Below, piece after piece: positions 7,729 to 18,359 of a DNA stretch of 64,000 nucleotides (the stretch's first letter is position 1; each line of letters starts with the position of its first letter). The notes beneath the pieces were generated by a model. The model was not told where the DNA came from and ran no database searches. It saw only the letters and a program-made list of their open reading frames with translations. The translations under genes were made by a program, and so were the position numbers. This stretch comes from DATGZH01 sp035297265 (GTDB lineage: Bacteria > Actinomycetota > Acidimicrobiia > Acidimicrobiales > RAAP-2): contig DATGZH010000003.1 of the NCBI GenBank assembly GCA_035297265.1, positions 1 through 64,000 of the forward strand, in the 5' to 3' direction.

Positions 7729-8886
7729 GTGCGGGAGCTCGTGGCGCTCGACATCCCAGGTGGGGACGCCTTCGTCGCCGCGCTGGCGGCCGTCTGGGCC
7801 GCCGGCGACGCCGTGGCGCCCCTCGACCCCCGACTCCCGAAGCCGGCCGCCGCGGCCCTCCTCGCCGCCCTCCGCCCGACGGCGGTCGTCGGCCTCGACG
7901 GTGAGCGGGTGGAGCTCGCCGGCGGCCTCGGCGTGGAGGACGGTGACGCCCTCGTCGTGGCCACCTCCGGCTCGAGCGGGGCCCCCCGGGGCGTCGTGCT
8001 CACCCACGACGCCCTCCGAGCCTCGGCCCGGGCCACCTCCGATCGCCTCGGCGTCGACCCGGTCCGGCACCACTGGCTGGCCTGCCTGCCGCTCGCTCAC
8101 GTCGGCGGGCTGGCCGTCGTCATCCGGGCCCTCCTCACCGGCACGCCGGTCACCGTCCTCCCCGGCTTCGAGGCCGACGCGGTCGAGGCGCTCGGGCGCC
8201 GCGGCGTGGCTACCCACGTCTCGCTCGTGGCCACCGCCCTCAACCGGCTCGACCCGTCGGTGTTCGCGTGCATCCTCCTCGGCGGGGCCGCGGCGCCCGA
8301 TGGGCTGCCGGCGAACGTCGTCGTCACCTACGGGATGACCGAGACCGGTTCGGGCGTGGTCTACGACGGACGTCCGCTCGACGGCGTCGACGTGGCGATC
8401 GGCACCGGACGCCCCGCTGGCGGAGCGGCCGGCGAGGTGCTCGTCCGCGGGCCGATGCTGCTCCGGGCCTACCGCGACGGCGCCGTCCCGTTCGTGGCCG
8501 GACCCGACGGCGTGGGTGGCTGGCTCCCGACCGGTGACGGCGGTCGGCTGACCGACGACGGTCACCTCGTGGTCGACGGTCGACTGGCCGAGGTCGTGGT
8601 GACGGGCGGGGAGAAGGTGTGGCCGGCCGCGGTGGAAGAGGTGCTCGTGCGGCACCCCGGCGTGGCCGAGGTGGCTGTCGGTCGGCGGCCGGACCCCGAA
8701 TGGGGCGAGCGGGTGGTGGCCTACGTCGTGCCGGTCGATCGGGCGGCACCGCCGAGCCTGGACGAGCTGCGCGAGCTGGTCGGCGGCAACCTCGCGCCGT
8801 GGGCCGCACCGAAGGAGCTCGTGGTGCTGGACCGGCTGCCCCGCACGACGTCGGGCAAGGTCCGGCGTGCTGCGTTGAGCTCATGA
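7729..8886 (+). CDS. menE: o-succinylbenzoate-CoA ligase
   Basis: AMP-forming ligase that activates o-succinylbenzoate to its CoA ester, feeding MenB. The 385-residue protein is short for the acyl-CoA synthetase superfamily but normal for MenE. It has the AMP-binding P-loop TSGSSGAPRGV, the YGMTETGSG motif, the TGDGG hinge aspartate and the C-terminal catalytic lysine in TTSGKVRRAAL. The GTG at 7729 is 9 bases after TACGCT. Divergent partner of menB, so the two consecutive pathway steps are transcribed from one shared promoter zone. menC and menF are not in the window. Confidence 0.92.
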   Translation: MRELVALDIPGGDAFVAALAAVWAAGDAVAPLDPRLPKPAAAALLAALRPTAVVGLDGERVELAGGLGVEDGDALVVATSGSSGAPRGVVLTHDALRASARATSDRLGVDPVRHHWLACLPLAHVGGLAVVIRALLTGTPVTVLPGFEADAVEALGRRGVATHVSLVATALNRLDPSVFACILLGGAAAPDGLPANVVVTYGMTETGSGVVYDGRPLDGVDVAIGTGRPAGGAAGEVLVRGPMLLRAYRDGAVPFVAGPDGVGGWLPTGDGGRLTDDGHLVVDGRLAEVVVTGGEKVWPAAVEEVLVRHPGVAEVAVGRRPDPEWGERVVAYVVPVDRAAPPSLDELRELVGGNLAPWAAPKELVVLDRLPRTTSGKVRRAALSS

Positions 8887-8938
8887 CCGGGCGCACGGTG
8901 CTCGGCCTGCCCGGAACGTCGCCGCGACGGCGCCAACC

Positions 8939-9709
8939 TCACGACAGCCGCGTCCGGTGCTCGGCCACCCAGGCCCGGGCCCGCAGCAGTCGGTCGCCGA
9001 GCCCGGCCTCCCAGTACTCGACGAACACCGGTTGGCTGGCGGCGACCCGCGCCTCGACGGAACGGCGACCGCGTTCGAGATAGGCGTCGACGGCGTCGAA
9101 GAGCCGATCCCGGTCGATGCTCCGGCCGTAGTCCCTGAGGAAGCGGTCCAGCCGGCCCCCCACCATGTCCGCCCCGCCGCCCACGAAGTCGATCGGGTCG
9201 GCGAGCGGCACCCAGTGCTGGGCGGCCACCGCCACGTCCCAGATGGGGTCACCTGGGCCGGCGTAGTCGAAGTCGAGGAGGGCCACGGCCACGCCGCGCC
9301 GGAACACGACGTTGCCCACCACGGGGTCGTTGTGGCAGACCACGTCGCCGGCGAAGGGCTCGGGGGGGCCACCCTGCCACGGCGCGTCGGGTGGGGGACC
9401 GAACCCGGCGACCGCGTCGTGGTAGCGACGCAGGAGGGCGCCCACGCTCCCGACGGCCCGCTCGTCGACGATCAACCAGCCGCTGAGCGGCGGTCGGGGC
9501 GGGACGGGGACGGCACCGTCGACGTACGAGAGGACCTCTCGTCCCTCGTCGTCGAGGCCGACGAACCGCGGCGCCCCGTCGAAGCCTGCGTCCGCCAGGT
9601 GCGTGAGCAGCTCACGGACGGCCGGGGTGGCGGGCGAGCTCGGACGGTGGACGGTGTCACCGATCCGCACGACGAGGCCGGCGTGGTCGCCACCGCCGGC
9701 GAGGGTCAC
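8939..9709 (-). CDS. APH/choline-kinase-fold phosphotransferase
   Basis: Small kinase-fold protein (256 residues) with the catalytic loop VCHNDPVVGNVVF (HxDxxxxN, near residue 125) and the metal-binding LLDFDYAGPGDPIWDVA. These are the marks of the aminoglycoside phosphotransferase family, many of which act on small metabolites rather than antibiotics. The N-terminal lobe is reduced, and no substrate can be predicted. GTG 9709 begins 7 bases after the SDR stop codon, so it is likely co-transcribed with the SDR gene. It converges on menE. Confidence 0.8.
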   Translation of the reverse strand: MTLAGGGDHAGLVVRIGDTVHRPSSPATPAVRELLTHLADAGFDGAPRFVGLDDEGREVLSYVDGAVPVPPRPPLSGWLIVDERAVGSVGALLRRYHDAVAGFGPPPDAPWQGGPPEPFAGDVVCHNDPVVGNVVFRRGVAVALLDFDYAGPGDPIWDVAVAAQHWVPLADPIDFVGGGADMVGGRLDRFLRDYGRSIDRDRLFDAVDAYLERGRRSVEARVAASQPVFVEYWEAGLGDRLLRARAWVAEHRTRLS

Positions 9710-9716
9710 GTCACGG

Positions 9717-10484
9717 TCAGCCGACCCCGCCCGAGGGGGAGGCCGTGGCACCGCCGTCCACCACGATGACCTGGCCGGTGATCCACGACGCGGCCTCGCT
9801 CACGAGGAAGAGGGCGGCCGTGGCGATGTCGTCGGGCAGGCCGAGCCGGCGCATCGGCAGCCGGACCGCGATGCGCTCCTCGTGGGTCTCCCAGAGCACC
9901 TTGGCGAAGTCGGTCTTCACGAGACCGGGCGCGAGGGCGTTCACCCGCACGCTCGGCCCGAGCTCGAAGGCGAGCTGGCGAGTGATGTGGACGACCGCGG
10001 CCTTCGTCACGTTGTACCAACCGATGCCGGGCTCGGGGCCGAGGCCGCCCACCGAGGAGATGTTGACGATGCTCCCCCCGTGCTCGGCCAGCCGGGCCCG
10101 ATAGGCGGCCTGGCACCAGGCGAGAAGGCCGAGCTGATTCACCTCGACCGTCTTCACCGCCTGCTCCCGGGTGATGTCGATCATCGGGCCGAAATGCGGG
10201 TTGGCCGCGGCGTTGTTGACGAGGATGTCGAGCCCGCCGAAGCGTTCGATCGTCTCGGCCACGCACGACACCGCCTGGTCGGGGTCGCCGGCGTGGGCCA
10301 CCCGCCAGTCCACCGGGCCGTCGAGCCCGGCCAGGGTCTCGGCCGCGGCCTCCAAGCCCTCCGCCTTCCTCGAGGACAACATGACCGCCGCGCCGGCTTC
10401 GGCGAAGCGACGGGCGATGCCGAGCCCGATGCCCTTGCTCGACCCGGTGAGGAGGGCCGTCTTGCCGTCCAGCCGGAGATCCAT
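9717..10484 (-). CDS. short-chain dehydrogenase/reductase
   Basis: NAD(P)-dependent oxidoreductase of the classical SDR family, 255 residues. It has the cofactor motif TGSSKGIGLG (residues 14-22), NNAAAN near 91, the catalytic serine in NISSVGG, and YNVTK as the YxxxK pair near residue 154. The C-terminus (VDGGATASP) is the usual FabG/glucose-dehydrogenase ending. The substrate is unknown. The ATG is preceded by TAAGGT with a 6-base gap, so it likely has its own leaderless transcript, carrying the downstream phosphotransferase gene. Confidence 0.92.
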   Translation of the reverse strand: MDLRLDGKTALLTGSSKGIGLGIARRFAEAGAAVMLSSRKAEGLEAAAETLAGLDGPVDWRVAHAGDPDQAVSCVAETIERFGGLDILVNNAAANPHFGPMIDITREQAVKTVEVNQLGLLAWCQAAYRARLAEHGGSIVNISSVGGLGPEPGIGWYNVTKAAVVHITRQLAFELGPSVRVNALAPGLVKTDFAKVLWETHEERIAVRLPMRRLGLPDDIATAALFLVSEAASWITGQVIVVDGGATASPSGGVG

Positions 10485-10490
10485 CGCGTC

Positions 10491-10496
10491 ACCTTA
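10491..10496 (-). promoter_or_regulatory. leaderless-type -10 box of the SDR gene
   Basis: TAAGGT ends 6 bases before ATG 10484, inside the 25-base gap to the upstream DUF202 gene. Confidence 0.55.
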
Positions 10497-10509
10497 GAGG
10501 CGACGGCCC

Positions 10510-10950
10510 TCAGGTCACCTGCTCGACGACGAGGACGATCGCCGCGGCCAGGCCGAGCACGATGATGGCGCTGCCGATCAACATGATGCGACGTTGCGCG
10601 CCGCGCGGGTAGCCGACGCCGGAGGAAACCTGCCCCTCGAGACGTCGGTAGCGGAGGATCCCGTCCACGGTGATCAGGATGCCGACGAGCGCGAAGCAGA
10701 TCCCGATGGCCGCGAACGCCGTCGCCGCCTTGTCCGAGGTCTTGGACAGGCTCGGCACGATCCCGCCGAAGCCGATGGCGAGGGCGTAGCACGCGAAGGC
10801 CGTGCGCCACCAGGCCAATACGGTGCGCTCGTTGGCGAGGAGGGTGCGCTCCTCGGCGAGGACGTTGCGGGCCTCGGCCAGCTCGACCTGGGCGGAGACC
10901 GGACCCTTGCCGACGGCGCCGGCACTCTCCGGCGGTCGGGTGCCCTCCAC
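10510..10950 (-). CDS. DUF202 (YidH-type) membrane protein
   Basis: 146 residues with the DUF202 signature LLANERTVLAWWRTAFA near residues 37-53, followed by three hydrophobic spans (about 51-70, 80-98 and 120-142). This family is made of small inner-membrane proteins of unknown role. GTG 10950 lies 8 bases after TACCCT. It is divergent from the YyaL-type gene, with the two -10 elements 24 bases apart. Confidence 0.85.
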   Translation of the reverse strand: MEGTRPPESAGAVGKGPVSAQVELAEARNVLAEERTLLANERTVLAWWRTAFACYALAIGFGGIVPSLSKTSDKAATAFAAIGICFALVGILITVDGILRYRRLEGQVSSGVGYPRGAQRRIMLIGSAIIVLGLAAAIVLVVEQVT

Positions 10951-10958
10951 GCCCGACC

Positions 10959-10964
10959 AGGGTA
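10959..10964 (-). promoter_or_regulatory. leaderless-type -10 box of the DUF202 gene
   Basis: TACCCT ends 8 bases before GTG 10950. Confidence 0.55.
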
Positions 10965-10988
10965 GCGGGGTCCTTCCGAGGACCCACG

Positions 10989-10994
10989 TAACAT
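10989..10994 (+). promoter_or_regulatory. leaderless-type -10 box of the YyaL-type gene
   Basis: TAACAT ends 6 bases before GTG 11001. Confidence 0.6.
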
Positions 10995-11000
10995 CTGCTT

Positions 11001-13060
<2,060 letters not shown>

Positions 13061-13061
<1 letters not shown>

Positions 13062-13813
13062 TGGCCGAGCCCCGTCACCGCCGACGCCACGCCGGCGGCG
13101 GCGCGGCCACGGCGGTCGGCCCCCCTTCGGTCAAGGCCCTGCTGAAGGACACGCCCCGCCGAGAGCGCCTCCCCCTCGTCGGCGGCACCATGCTCCGCCT
13201 CCTCGTGCTCGCCTGCACCGGGGGCGACACGACCGCCGTCGACCTGTCCTCGGGGGCCTTCGTCCGCCTCCGGGTGGCCTGGCCGGAGGGCCACGAGCCG
13301 GACCTGGCGGCCTTCGACGTGGTCGAGGCCCGCCTGGCCGAGGACCCCGAGTGCGACGACCTGGCCCAGCCGGAGGCGGCCAGCTGCGCCGGGCTCCCCC
13401 GCCACGTGGGGACGCTGCGGGGCCGGCGGGTCCGGCGCATGCTGCGCCGGCTCTCGGCGCCCCCCGACGGCCCCCTGCTCGGCTTCCCCGGACCGGCCGC
13501 CCCCTACTGGGACTTCCGGGGCGTGCGCCCCTCGATCGCCCTTCTCGAGCCGACCCGGGGGCCCCAGCTCCTGCGGCGCACGACCGACGGCTCGACCTGG
13601 GTGCGCTTCGGCTGGCTGCGTGACGACGTCTGGCTCCCCGTCGAGGACCGCGGCGCCGCCCGGGCGCTCGACGCGGCACGCCGGGAACGGCTGTCGGGGA
13701 AGAGCCTGGCCGCCGCCCTCGGCTTCCGCCCGCAATACCTGCTGACGTCGGTCAGCCAGCCGCGCGACGGCCACTGCTACAAGGTCTGCACCGCCATCCT
13801 GCCGAAGGGCTGA
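13061..13813 (+). CDS. uncharacterised protein, co-translated with the YyaL-type gene
   Basis: 250 residues from ATG 13061, whose A is the last base of the preceding TGA; a GAGGGAG ribosome-binding site lies about 10 bases upstream. The product starts with a basic, low-complexity stretch (RHRRRHAGGGAA), then a compact region with many Arg/Leu/Asp residues, several cysteines (LACTGG, PECDDL, AASCAGL, GHCYKVCTAIL) and a tryptophan-rich segment (TWVRFGWLRDDVW). I see no signal peptide and no membrane segment. I do not recognise a family. The coupling to the thioredoxin-domain gene is the only functional hint. Confidence 0.75.
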
Positions 13814-13837
13814 CGCCGCCGCGGCGGCGCGCCGTCA
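13811..13837. terminator. hairpin between convergent genes
   Basis: A perfect 16-base palindrome (13814-13829) with the arms TGACG and CGTCA outside it, which include both stop codons. No T-run follows, so it would be a GC-only terminator. Confidence 0.45.
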
Positions 13838-14506
13838 GCGGCCGAGCTTGCCGCCGACGAGGTCCTCGGCCATGGCCCAGCCGAAGGCGACCAGCCGGTC
13901 GCCCCGCTCGGCCGAGAGGCCCGTGAAGAGCTCGTGCACGCCGTCGGGCAGCTTCACCTTCACGGCGACGAAATCGAGGCCACCGGCCGGGCCGCCGTCA
14001 CCGCCGACCACGAACGTGCGGTCGTCGAGGCGGCTCTCGGCCCCGAAACGCTTGGCTAGGCGCCGGGCCCAGGCCCGCTCCTCGCCGCTCGGCTTGTGGC
14101 CCGGGCGGGGCACGACGTCGTCCAGGCCGGCGAAGGCCCGGAAGCCCTCGGCGCCGAGCAGCCGGGTGCCCATGAGGACGTCCTCGTCGGGGAAGGCGAG
14201 GAGGGCCCGTCGGTACTGGTCCGCCAGCATGGCCCGCAGCGCCGCCTCGGCCCGGGTGGTGCGGTCGACCGAGGCCAGCCCGATCAGGAGGGAAGGGGTC
14301 CCCCCGATGCGCTCCAGCGTGGAGAAGGAGTAGCCCCGGAGCTTGTTGCCCTCACGGGCGTGGGTCACGAGGACCCATTCCTCGCGCTCTTTGCTGAGGA
14401 ACCCGATGTCGTACCCGGGGGCCCGCTCGGCACCCAGGTCGGCCATCTCGGCCAGTTCGGTGTCGGTGAGCGCGGTGCAGTCTTTGGTCGCAACAGCCAT
14501 CGGCAT
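13835..14506 (-). CDS. uncharacterised protein
   Basis: 223 residues with no signal peptide or membrane span. The sequence has an acetyltransferase-like feel (LVTHAREGNKLRGYSFSTLERIGGTPSLLIGLASV, then DQYRRALLAFPDEDVLMGTRLLG) but I cannot place it in a family with confidence. The start is ATG 14506 (or ATG 14500, two codons later). TAGAAT lies 8 bases before the first ATG, and GAGGA would also serve as a ribosome-binding site. The gene is monocistronic, converging on the previous gene across a hairpin and sitting just downstream of nothing else on its strand. Confidence 0.75.
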   Translation of the reverse strand: MPMAVATKDCTALTDTELAEMADLGAERAPGYDIGFLSKEREEWVLVTHAREGNKLRGYSFSTLERIGGTPSLLIGLASVDRTTRAEAALRAMLADQYRRALLAFPDEDVLMGTRLLGAEGFRAFAGLDDVVPRPGHKPSGEERAWARRLAKRFGAESRLDDRTFVVGGDGGPAGGLDFVAVKVKLPDGVHELFTGLSAERGDRLVAFGWAMAEDLVGGKLGR

Positions 14507-14514
14507 GGGTCCTC

Positions 14515-14520
14515 ATTCTA
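14515..14520 (-). promoter_or_regulatory. -10 box of the uncharacterised gene at 13835-14506
   Basis: TAGAAT ends 8 bases before ATG 14506. A GAGGA run between them could also bind ribosomes if transcription starts earlier. Confidence 0.5.
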
Positions 14521-14591
14521 CGGGATGCTGCGAAGACCCGCCCACCCGAGGCGTCCCGCCCCTGGTGAGGCGGCCTCTGCCCGTCAGGGGC

Positions 14592-17500
14592 TCAGGAGAC
14601 GATGGCCCGGGCCCCGAGGAGCTTCTTCAGCTCCCCGACGAGCCCGTTGCGGCCGTCCACGTTGAACTCGGGGGGCAGGCGCAGCACCTTCGTCCCCACG
14701 TGGAGGAGGACGGGCGAGGGCCCCGGGTGGCCGACGAGCACGTCCTTCAGGGACCCGACGGTGTCGTCGGTCAAGGCGCCGAGGGGCAGCGCGATGCGGA
14801 GAGCCTCCTCGCCGCCTGCCTCGAGGACCGGCCGACGGAGCTCCATGCACACGATCTTGGGCTGCTCGTCGCGCAGGTCGATCCGGCCCCGCACGACGAC
14901 GACCGCGTCGTTCTCGAGGAGCGCCCCGTAGTCGGCCATCACCCGGGGGAAGACGAAGACCTCCATCGAGGCCTGCAGATCCTCCAGGACGAAGCGGGCC
15001 ATGAGGTCGCCCTTCTTCGTGTACTGGCGGCGCAGCTCGGTCACGACGCCGCCGACCGAACGGACCAGACCCTCGGCCCCCGGGCCGAAGCCCTCCGGGT
15101 CGTCGTGACCGGCGGCGTCCCGGAACTCGGCCAGCGAGCAGTCGGTGTGGCGGGCGAGGGCCTGCTCCACACCGAGGAGGGGGTGGTCCGAGAGGTAGAG
15201 GCCGAGCATCTCCTTCTCGAAGGCCAGGCGGGCCGACTTGTCGAAATCGCTGTCGGGCACCGGCACCACGGTCCCCTCCCAGCGACCGGCGTCGGAGGAC
15301 CCGTCGGCCGGGTCGACCGAGGAGAACAACGTGGCGATCCCCACCTCGTGCTCCCGCCGGCGCTCGACCGTGCGGTCGACGATGTCGTCGACCACGAGGC
15401 ACAACCCCTGGCGCGGGTGGTCGAGCGAGTCGAACGCCCCGGCCTTGATGAGCGACTCCATCGTCCGCTTGTTGAGCACGACCGGGTCCACCCGGCGGCA
15501 GAAGTCGTAGACGTCGGTGAACGGGCCACCGGCTTGTCGCTCGGTCACGATCCGCTCGACGAGGCCCTCGCCGACATTGCGCACCGCGGCGAGCCCGAAG
15601 ACGATGCCCGGCTGACCCGAGCCGTCGTCGACCCGCGGGGTGAACTCGGCCGCCGACAAGTTGACGTCGGGCACGCCCACCTCGATGCCGAGGGCCCGGC
15701 ACTCGGCGAGGTAGACGGCGGTCCGGTCCTTGTCGTCCTTCACCGACGTGAGGAGCGCGGCCATGTACTCGACCGGGTGGTGGACCTTCAGCCAAGCCGT
15801 CTGGTAGGCGACGAGCCCGTAGCCGTAGGAGTGCGACTTGCCGAAGGCGTAGTCGGCGAACGGCTCGATGATGTCGAAGAGCTTCGTGCCGATCACTTCC
15901 CCGTAGCCCTGGGCCACGCAGCCGCTCACGAACTTCTCCCGTTCGGCGGCGATGAGGGCCCGGATCTTCTTGCCGCAGGCCTTCCGGAGGTTGTCCGCCT
16001 CCTCCAGCGTGTAGCCGGCGAACTTCTGGGCCACCCGCATGACCGACTCCTGGTAGATCATGAGCCCGTAGGTGTCGGCCAGGATCGGCTCGAGATCGGG
16101 GTGGAGATAGGTCACCGCCTTGCGGCCGTTCTTCCGGTCGGCGTAGTCGTTGTGCATGTTGGCCGCCATGGGCCCCGGGCGATAGAGGGCCACGAGGGCG
16201 GCCAAGTCGTCGAAGCTCGTCGGGGCGAGCGAGCGCATGAGGGACCGCATCGGCCGGCCCTCGAGCTGGAAGACCCCGATGGACTCGCCCTTCTGGAGCA
16301 TGGCGAAGACCTCGGTGTCGTCGAGCGCGATGGCGTCGATGTCGGGCCGCACCCCGGTCGTGGCGGCCACGAGGTCGGCCGCCCGCTCGATGACCGAGAG
16401 GTTGCGCAAGCCGAGGAAGTCCATCTTCAAGAGGCCGAGCTCTTCGACCCCGTGCATCTCGTACTGGGTGACGATGGGGGCGTCCTCGGGGTCGACCCCG
16501 GCGTCCGGCTTGCGCTGGATCGGCAGGTACTCGGTCAGGGGCTCGTCGGTGATGACCACTGCCGCGGCGTGGATGCCGTCCTGGCGCCGCAGGCCCTCCA
16601 GGCCCTTGGCCACGTCGATGACCCGCCGGGCCTCGTCGTCGGCCTCGTACATGGCCCGCAGCTCGGCCGCCGCGGCGTACCCGTCCTCGTGGCCCGGTGT
16701 CTTCTCGAGGCAGGCGGCGAGCGGCGTGTCGCGGCCCATGACGAGCGGGGGCATGGCCTTGGCGATCTTGTCGCCGACCACGTAGGGGTACCCGAGCACC
16801 CGCGCCGCGTCTCTGACGGCGGCCCTCGCCTTGATCGTCGAGAACGTGACGATCTGGGCCACGTGGTCGCTCCCGTAGCGTTCCGCCGCGTACCGGATCA
16901 CGTCGCCCCGGAAGCGCTCGTCGAAGTCCATGTCGATATCGGGCATCTGCTTGCGCCCGGGGTTCAAGAAGCGCTCGAAGAGGAGGTCGTAGCGGATGGG
17001 GTCCAGGTCGACGATCTCGAGGCAATAGGCCACGCAACACCCCGCGGCCGAACCCCGCCCCGGCCCGACGCGGATGCGCGACTCCCGGGCGAAGCGGATG
17101 ACGTCCCAGACGACGAGGAAGTAGGCGGCGAAGCCCATGTCGCCGATCACGCCGAGCTCGTAGTCGAGCCGGGACCGCACCTCGCCGGGGAGGGGGTCGC
17201 CGTAGCGCCGCTTGGCCCCCTCGAACGTCAGCTGCTCGAGATAGGCCATGGCCCGTTCCTCGTAGGTGGCGCCGGGGACGCCGTCGGGGACGGGGAAGGC
17301 CGGCAGGCTCGGCCGGTTGAGCTCGATCTCGACGTGGGCCCTCTCGGCGATGAGGAGCGTGTTGTCACAGGCCTCTTCGACGTGGGCAAAGAGGTGGCGC
17401 ATCTCGGCCGCCGTCTTCAGGTAGTGCTCGGTCCCTTCGAACTTGAAGCGCTTCGGGTCGTCGATCGTCGCCCCCGTCTGGACGCACAGCAGGGCGTCCT

Positions 17501-18197
17501 GGGTGACGGCGTCGCTGCGGTGCGTGTAGTGGCTGTCGTTCGTGGCGAGGAGCGGGGCGCCGATGCGCTGGGCGATGGCCACGAGCTGGGGGTTGGTCCG
17601 GTGCTGCGCGGCGATGCCGTGGTCCTGGAGCTCGACGAAGAGGTGCTCGCGCCCGAAGATCTCCTGCAGGCGGCCGGCCAGACGGCAGGCCCGCTCGGGG
17701 TCGTCGGCGAGGAGGGCCTGGTTCACGACCCCGCCGAGGCAGCCGGTCGTGGCGATCAGGCCCTCGTGGTAGCGGGCCAGGAGCTCCCAGTCGACGCGGG
17801 GCTTGTAGTAGTAGCCCTCGAGGTAGGCGGCCGACGACAACTTGAGGAGGTTGCGGTAGCCGACGTCGGACTCGGCCAGGAGCGTGAGGTGGTAGTAGAG
17901 CTTCTGGCCCCCTTCGACGTCACCCCCGGTGTCGTCGACCTTGCCCCGGCGCACGGGGCGCTCGTGCCGGGACTCGGCCGCCATGTAGGCCTCGGTGCCG
18001 ATGACCGGGTTGAGGCCGGCCTCCCGGCAGGCCTTGTAGAAGTCGAGGACCCCGTACATGTTGCCGTGGTCGGTGATGCCGAGGGCCGGCTGACCGTCCT
18101 CGACGGCTGCCGCCACCAGGTCTTTCACCCGCGAGGCCCCGTCCAGCATCGAGAATTCGGTGTGGGTGTGCAGGTGCGTGAACGACCGCGGTGACAA
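14592..18197 (-). CDS. dnaE: DNA polymerase III alpha subunit
   Basis: Replicative polymerase, 1201 residues, normal for actinobacterial DnaE1. It has the N-terminal PHP domain (FTHLHTHTEFSMLDGASR, then GITDHGNMYG) with intact metal ligands, which in actinobacteria can proofread; the polymerase active site PDIDMDFDERFRG near residue 418; the GRGSAAGCCVAY segment; the KMDFLGLRNL region; and a C-terminal OB fold (ARFVLEDLQASMEVFVFPRVM). The best start is TTG 18197: it has AGGAGG ten bases upstream and the protein begins as its family does. No in-frame ATG or GTG lies nearby upstream. A monocistronic gene with a 146-base upstream spacer. Confidence 0.97.
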   Translation of the reverse strand: MSPRSFTHLHTHTEFSMLDGASRVKDLVAAAVEDGQPALGITDHGNMYGVLDFYKACREAGLNPVIGTEAYMAAESRHERPVRRGKVDDTGGDVEGGQKLYYHLTLLAESDVGYRNLLKLSSAAYLEGYYYKPRVDWELLARYHEGLIATTGCLGGVVNQALLADDPERACRLAGRLQEIFGREHLFVELQDHGIAAQHRTNPQLVAIAQRIGAPLLATNDSHYTHRSDAVTQDALLCVQTGATIDDPKRFKFEGTEHYLKTAAEMRHLFAHVEEACDNTLLIAERAHVEIELNRPSLPAFPVPDGVPGATYEERAMAYLEQLTFEGAKRRYGDPLPGEVRSRLDYELGVIGDMGFAAYFLVVWDVIRFARESRIRVGPGRGSAAGCCVAYCLEIVDLDPIRYDLLFERFLNPGRKQMPDIDMDFDERFRGDVIRYAAERYGSDHVAQIVTFSTIKARAAVRDAARVLGYPYVVGDKIAKAMPPLVMGRDTPLAACLEKTPGHEDGYAAAAELRAMYEADDEARRVIDVAKGLEGLRRQDGIHAAAVVITDEPLTEYLPIQRKPDAGVDPEDAPIVTQYEMHGVEELGLLKMDFLGLRNLSVIERAADLVAATTGVRPDIDAIALDDTEVFAMLQKGESIGVFQLEGRPMRSLMRSLAPTSFDDLAALVALYRPGPMAANMHNDYADRKNGRKAVTYLHPDLEPILADTYGLMIYQESVMRVAQKFAGYTLEEADNLRKACGKKIRALIAAEREKFVSGCVAQGYGEVIGTKLFDIIEPFADYAFGKSHSYGYGLVAYQTAWLKVHHPVEYMAALLTSVKDDKDRTAVYLAECRALGIEVGVPDVNLSAAEFTPRVDDGSGQPGIVFGLAAVRNVGEGLVERIVTERQAGGPFTDVYDFCRRVDPVVLNKRTMESLIKAGAFDSLDHPRQGLCLVVDDIVDRTVERRREHEVGIATLFSSVDPADGSSDAGRWEGTVVPVPDSDFDKSARLAFEKEMLGLYLSDHPLLGVEQALARHTDCSLAEFRDAAGHDDPEGFGPGAEGLVRSVGGVVTELRRQYTKKGDLMARFVLEDLQASMEVFVFPRVMADYGALLENDAVVVVRGRIDLRDEQPKIVCMELRRPVLEAGGEEALRIALPLGALTDDTVGSLKDVLVGHPGPSPVLLHVGTKVLRLPPEFNVDGRNGLVGELKKLLGARAIVS

Positions 18198-18272
18198 CTG
18201 CCGCCACCCTCCTCAGGACATCGGGCAGGCCCCGCCGGGACCCAACCTCGGAGTTACACCTCTGTGATTCTG

Positions 18273-18278
18273 ACCATA
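18273..18278 (-). promoter_or_regulatory. possible dnaE -10 box
   Basis: TATGGT lies 75 bases before the TTG start, inside an AT-rich patch (18252-18280) that stands out from its surroundings. No -35 match is seen at 17 bases, so this is tentative. Confidence 0.3.
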
Positions 18279-18332
18279 GCGCGATGCCCGGGGCCCCACG
18301 CGCCTGAGACTCCCACCTGGGCGCGACAGGCC

Positions 18333-18359
18333 GACCCGGCCCCTCAGGGGCCGAGGGTC
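18333..18359 (-). terminator. hairpin at the end of the RDD gene
   Basis: GACCC-GGCCCCT / AGGGGCC-(GA)-GGGTC, 12 base pairs around a one-base loop that includes the RDD stop codon. No T-run follows. Confidence 0.5.

Noticed and set aside
8917..8929. Short inverted repeat between menE and the phosphotransferase gene
   Set aside because: Six-base arms with a one-base loop in GC-rich DNA is close to chance; no further terminator signs.
14343..18194. 1,283-codon frame antisense to dnaE
   Set aside because: Shadow of dnaE; the product is Asp/Val/His-rich and unrelated to known proteins.
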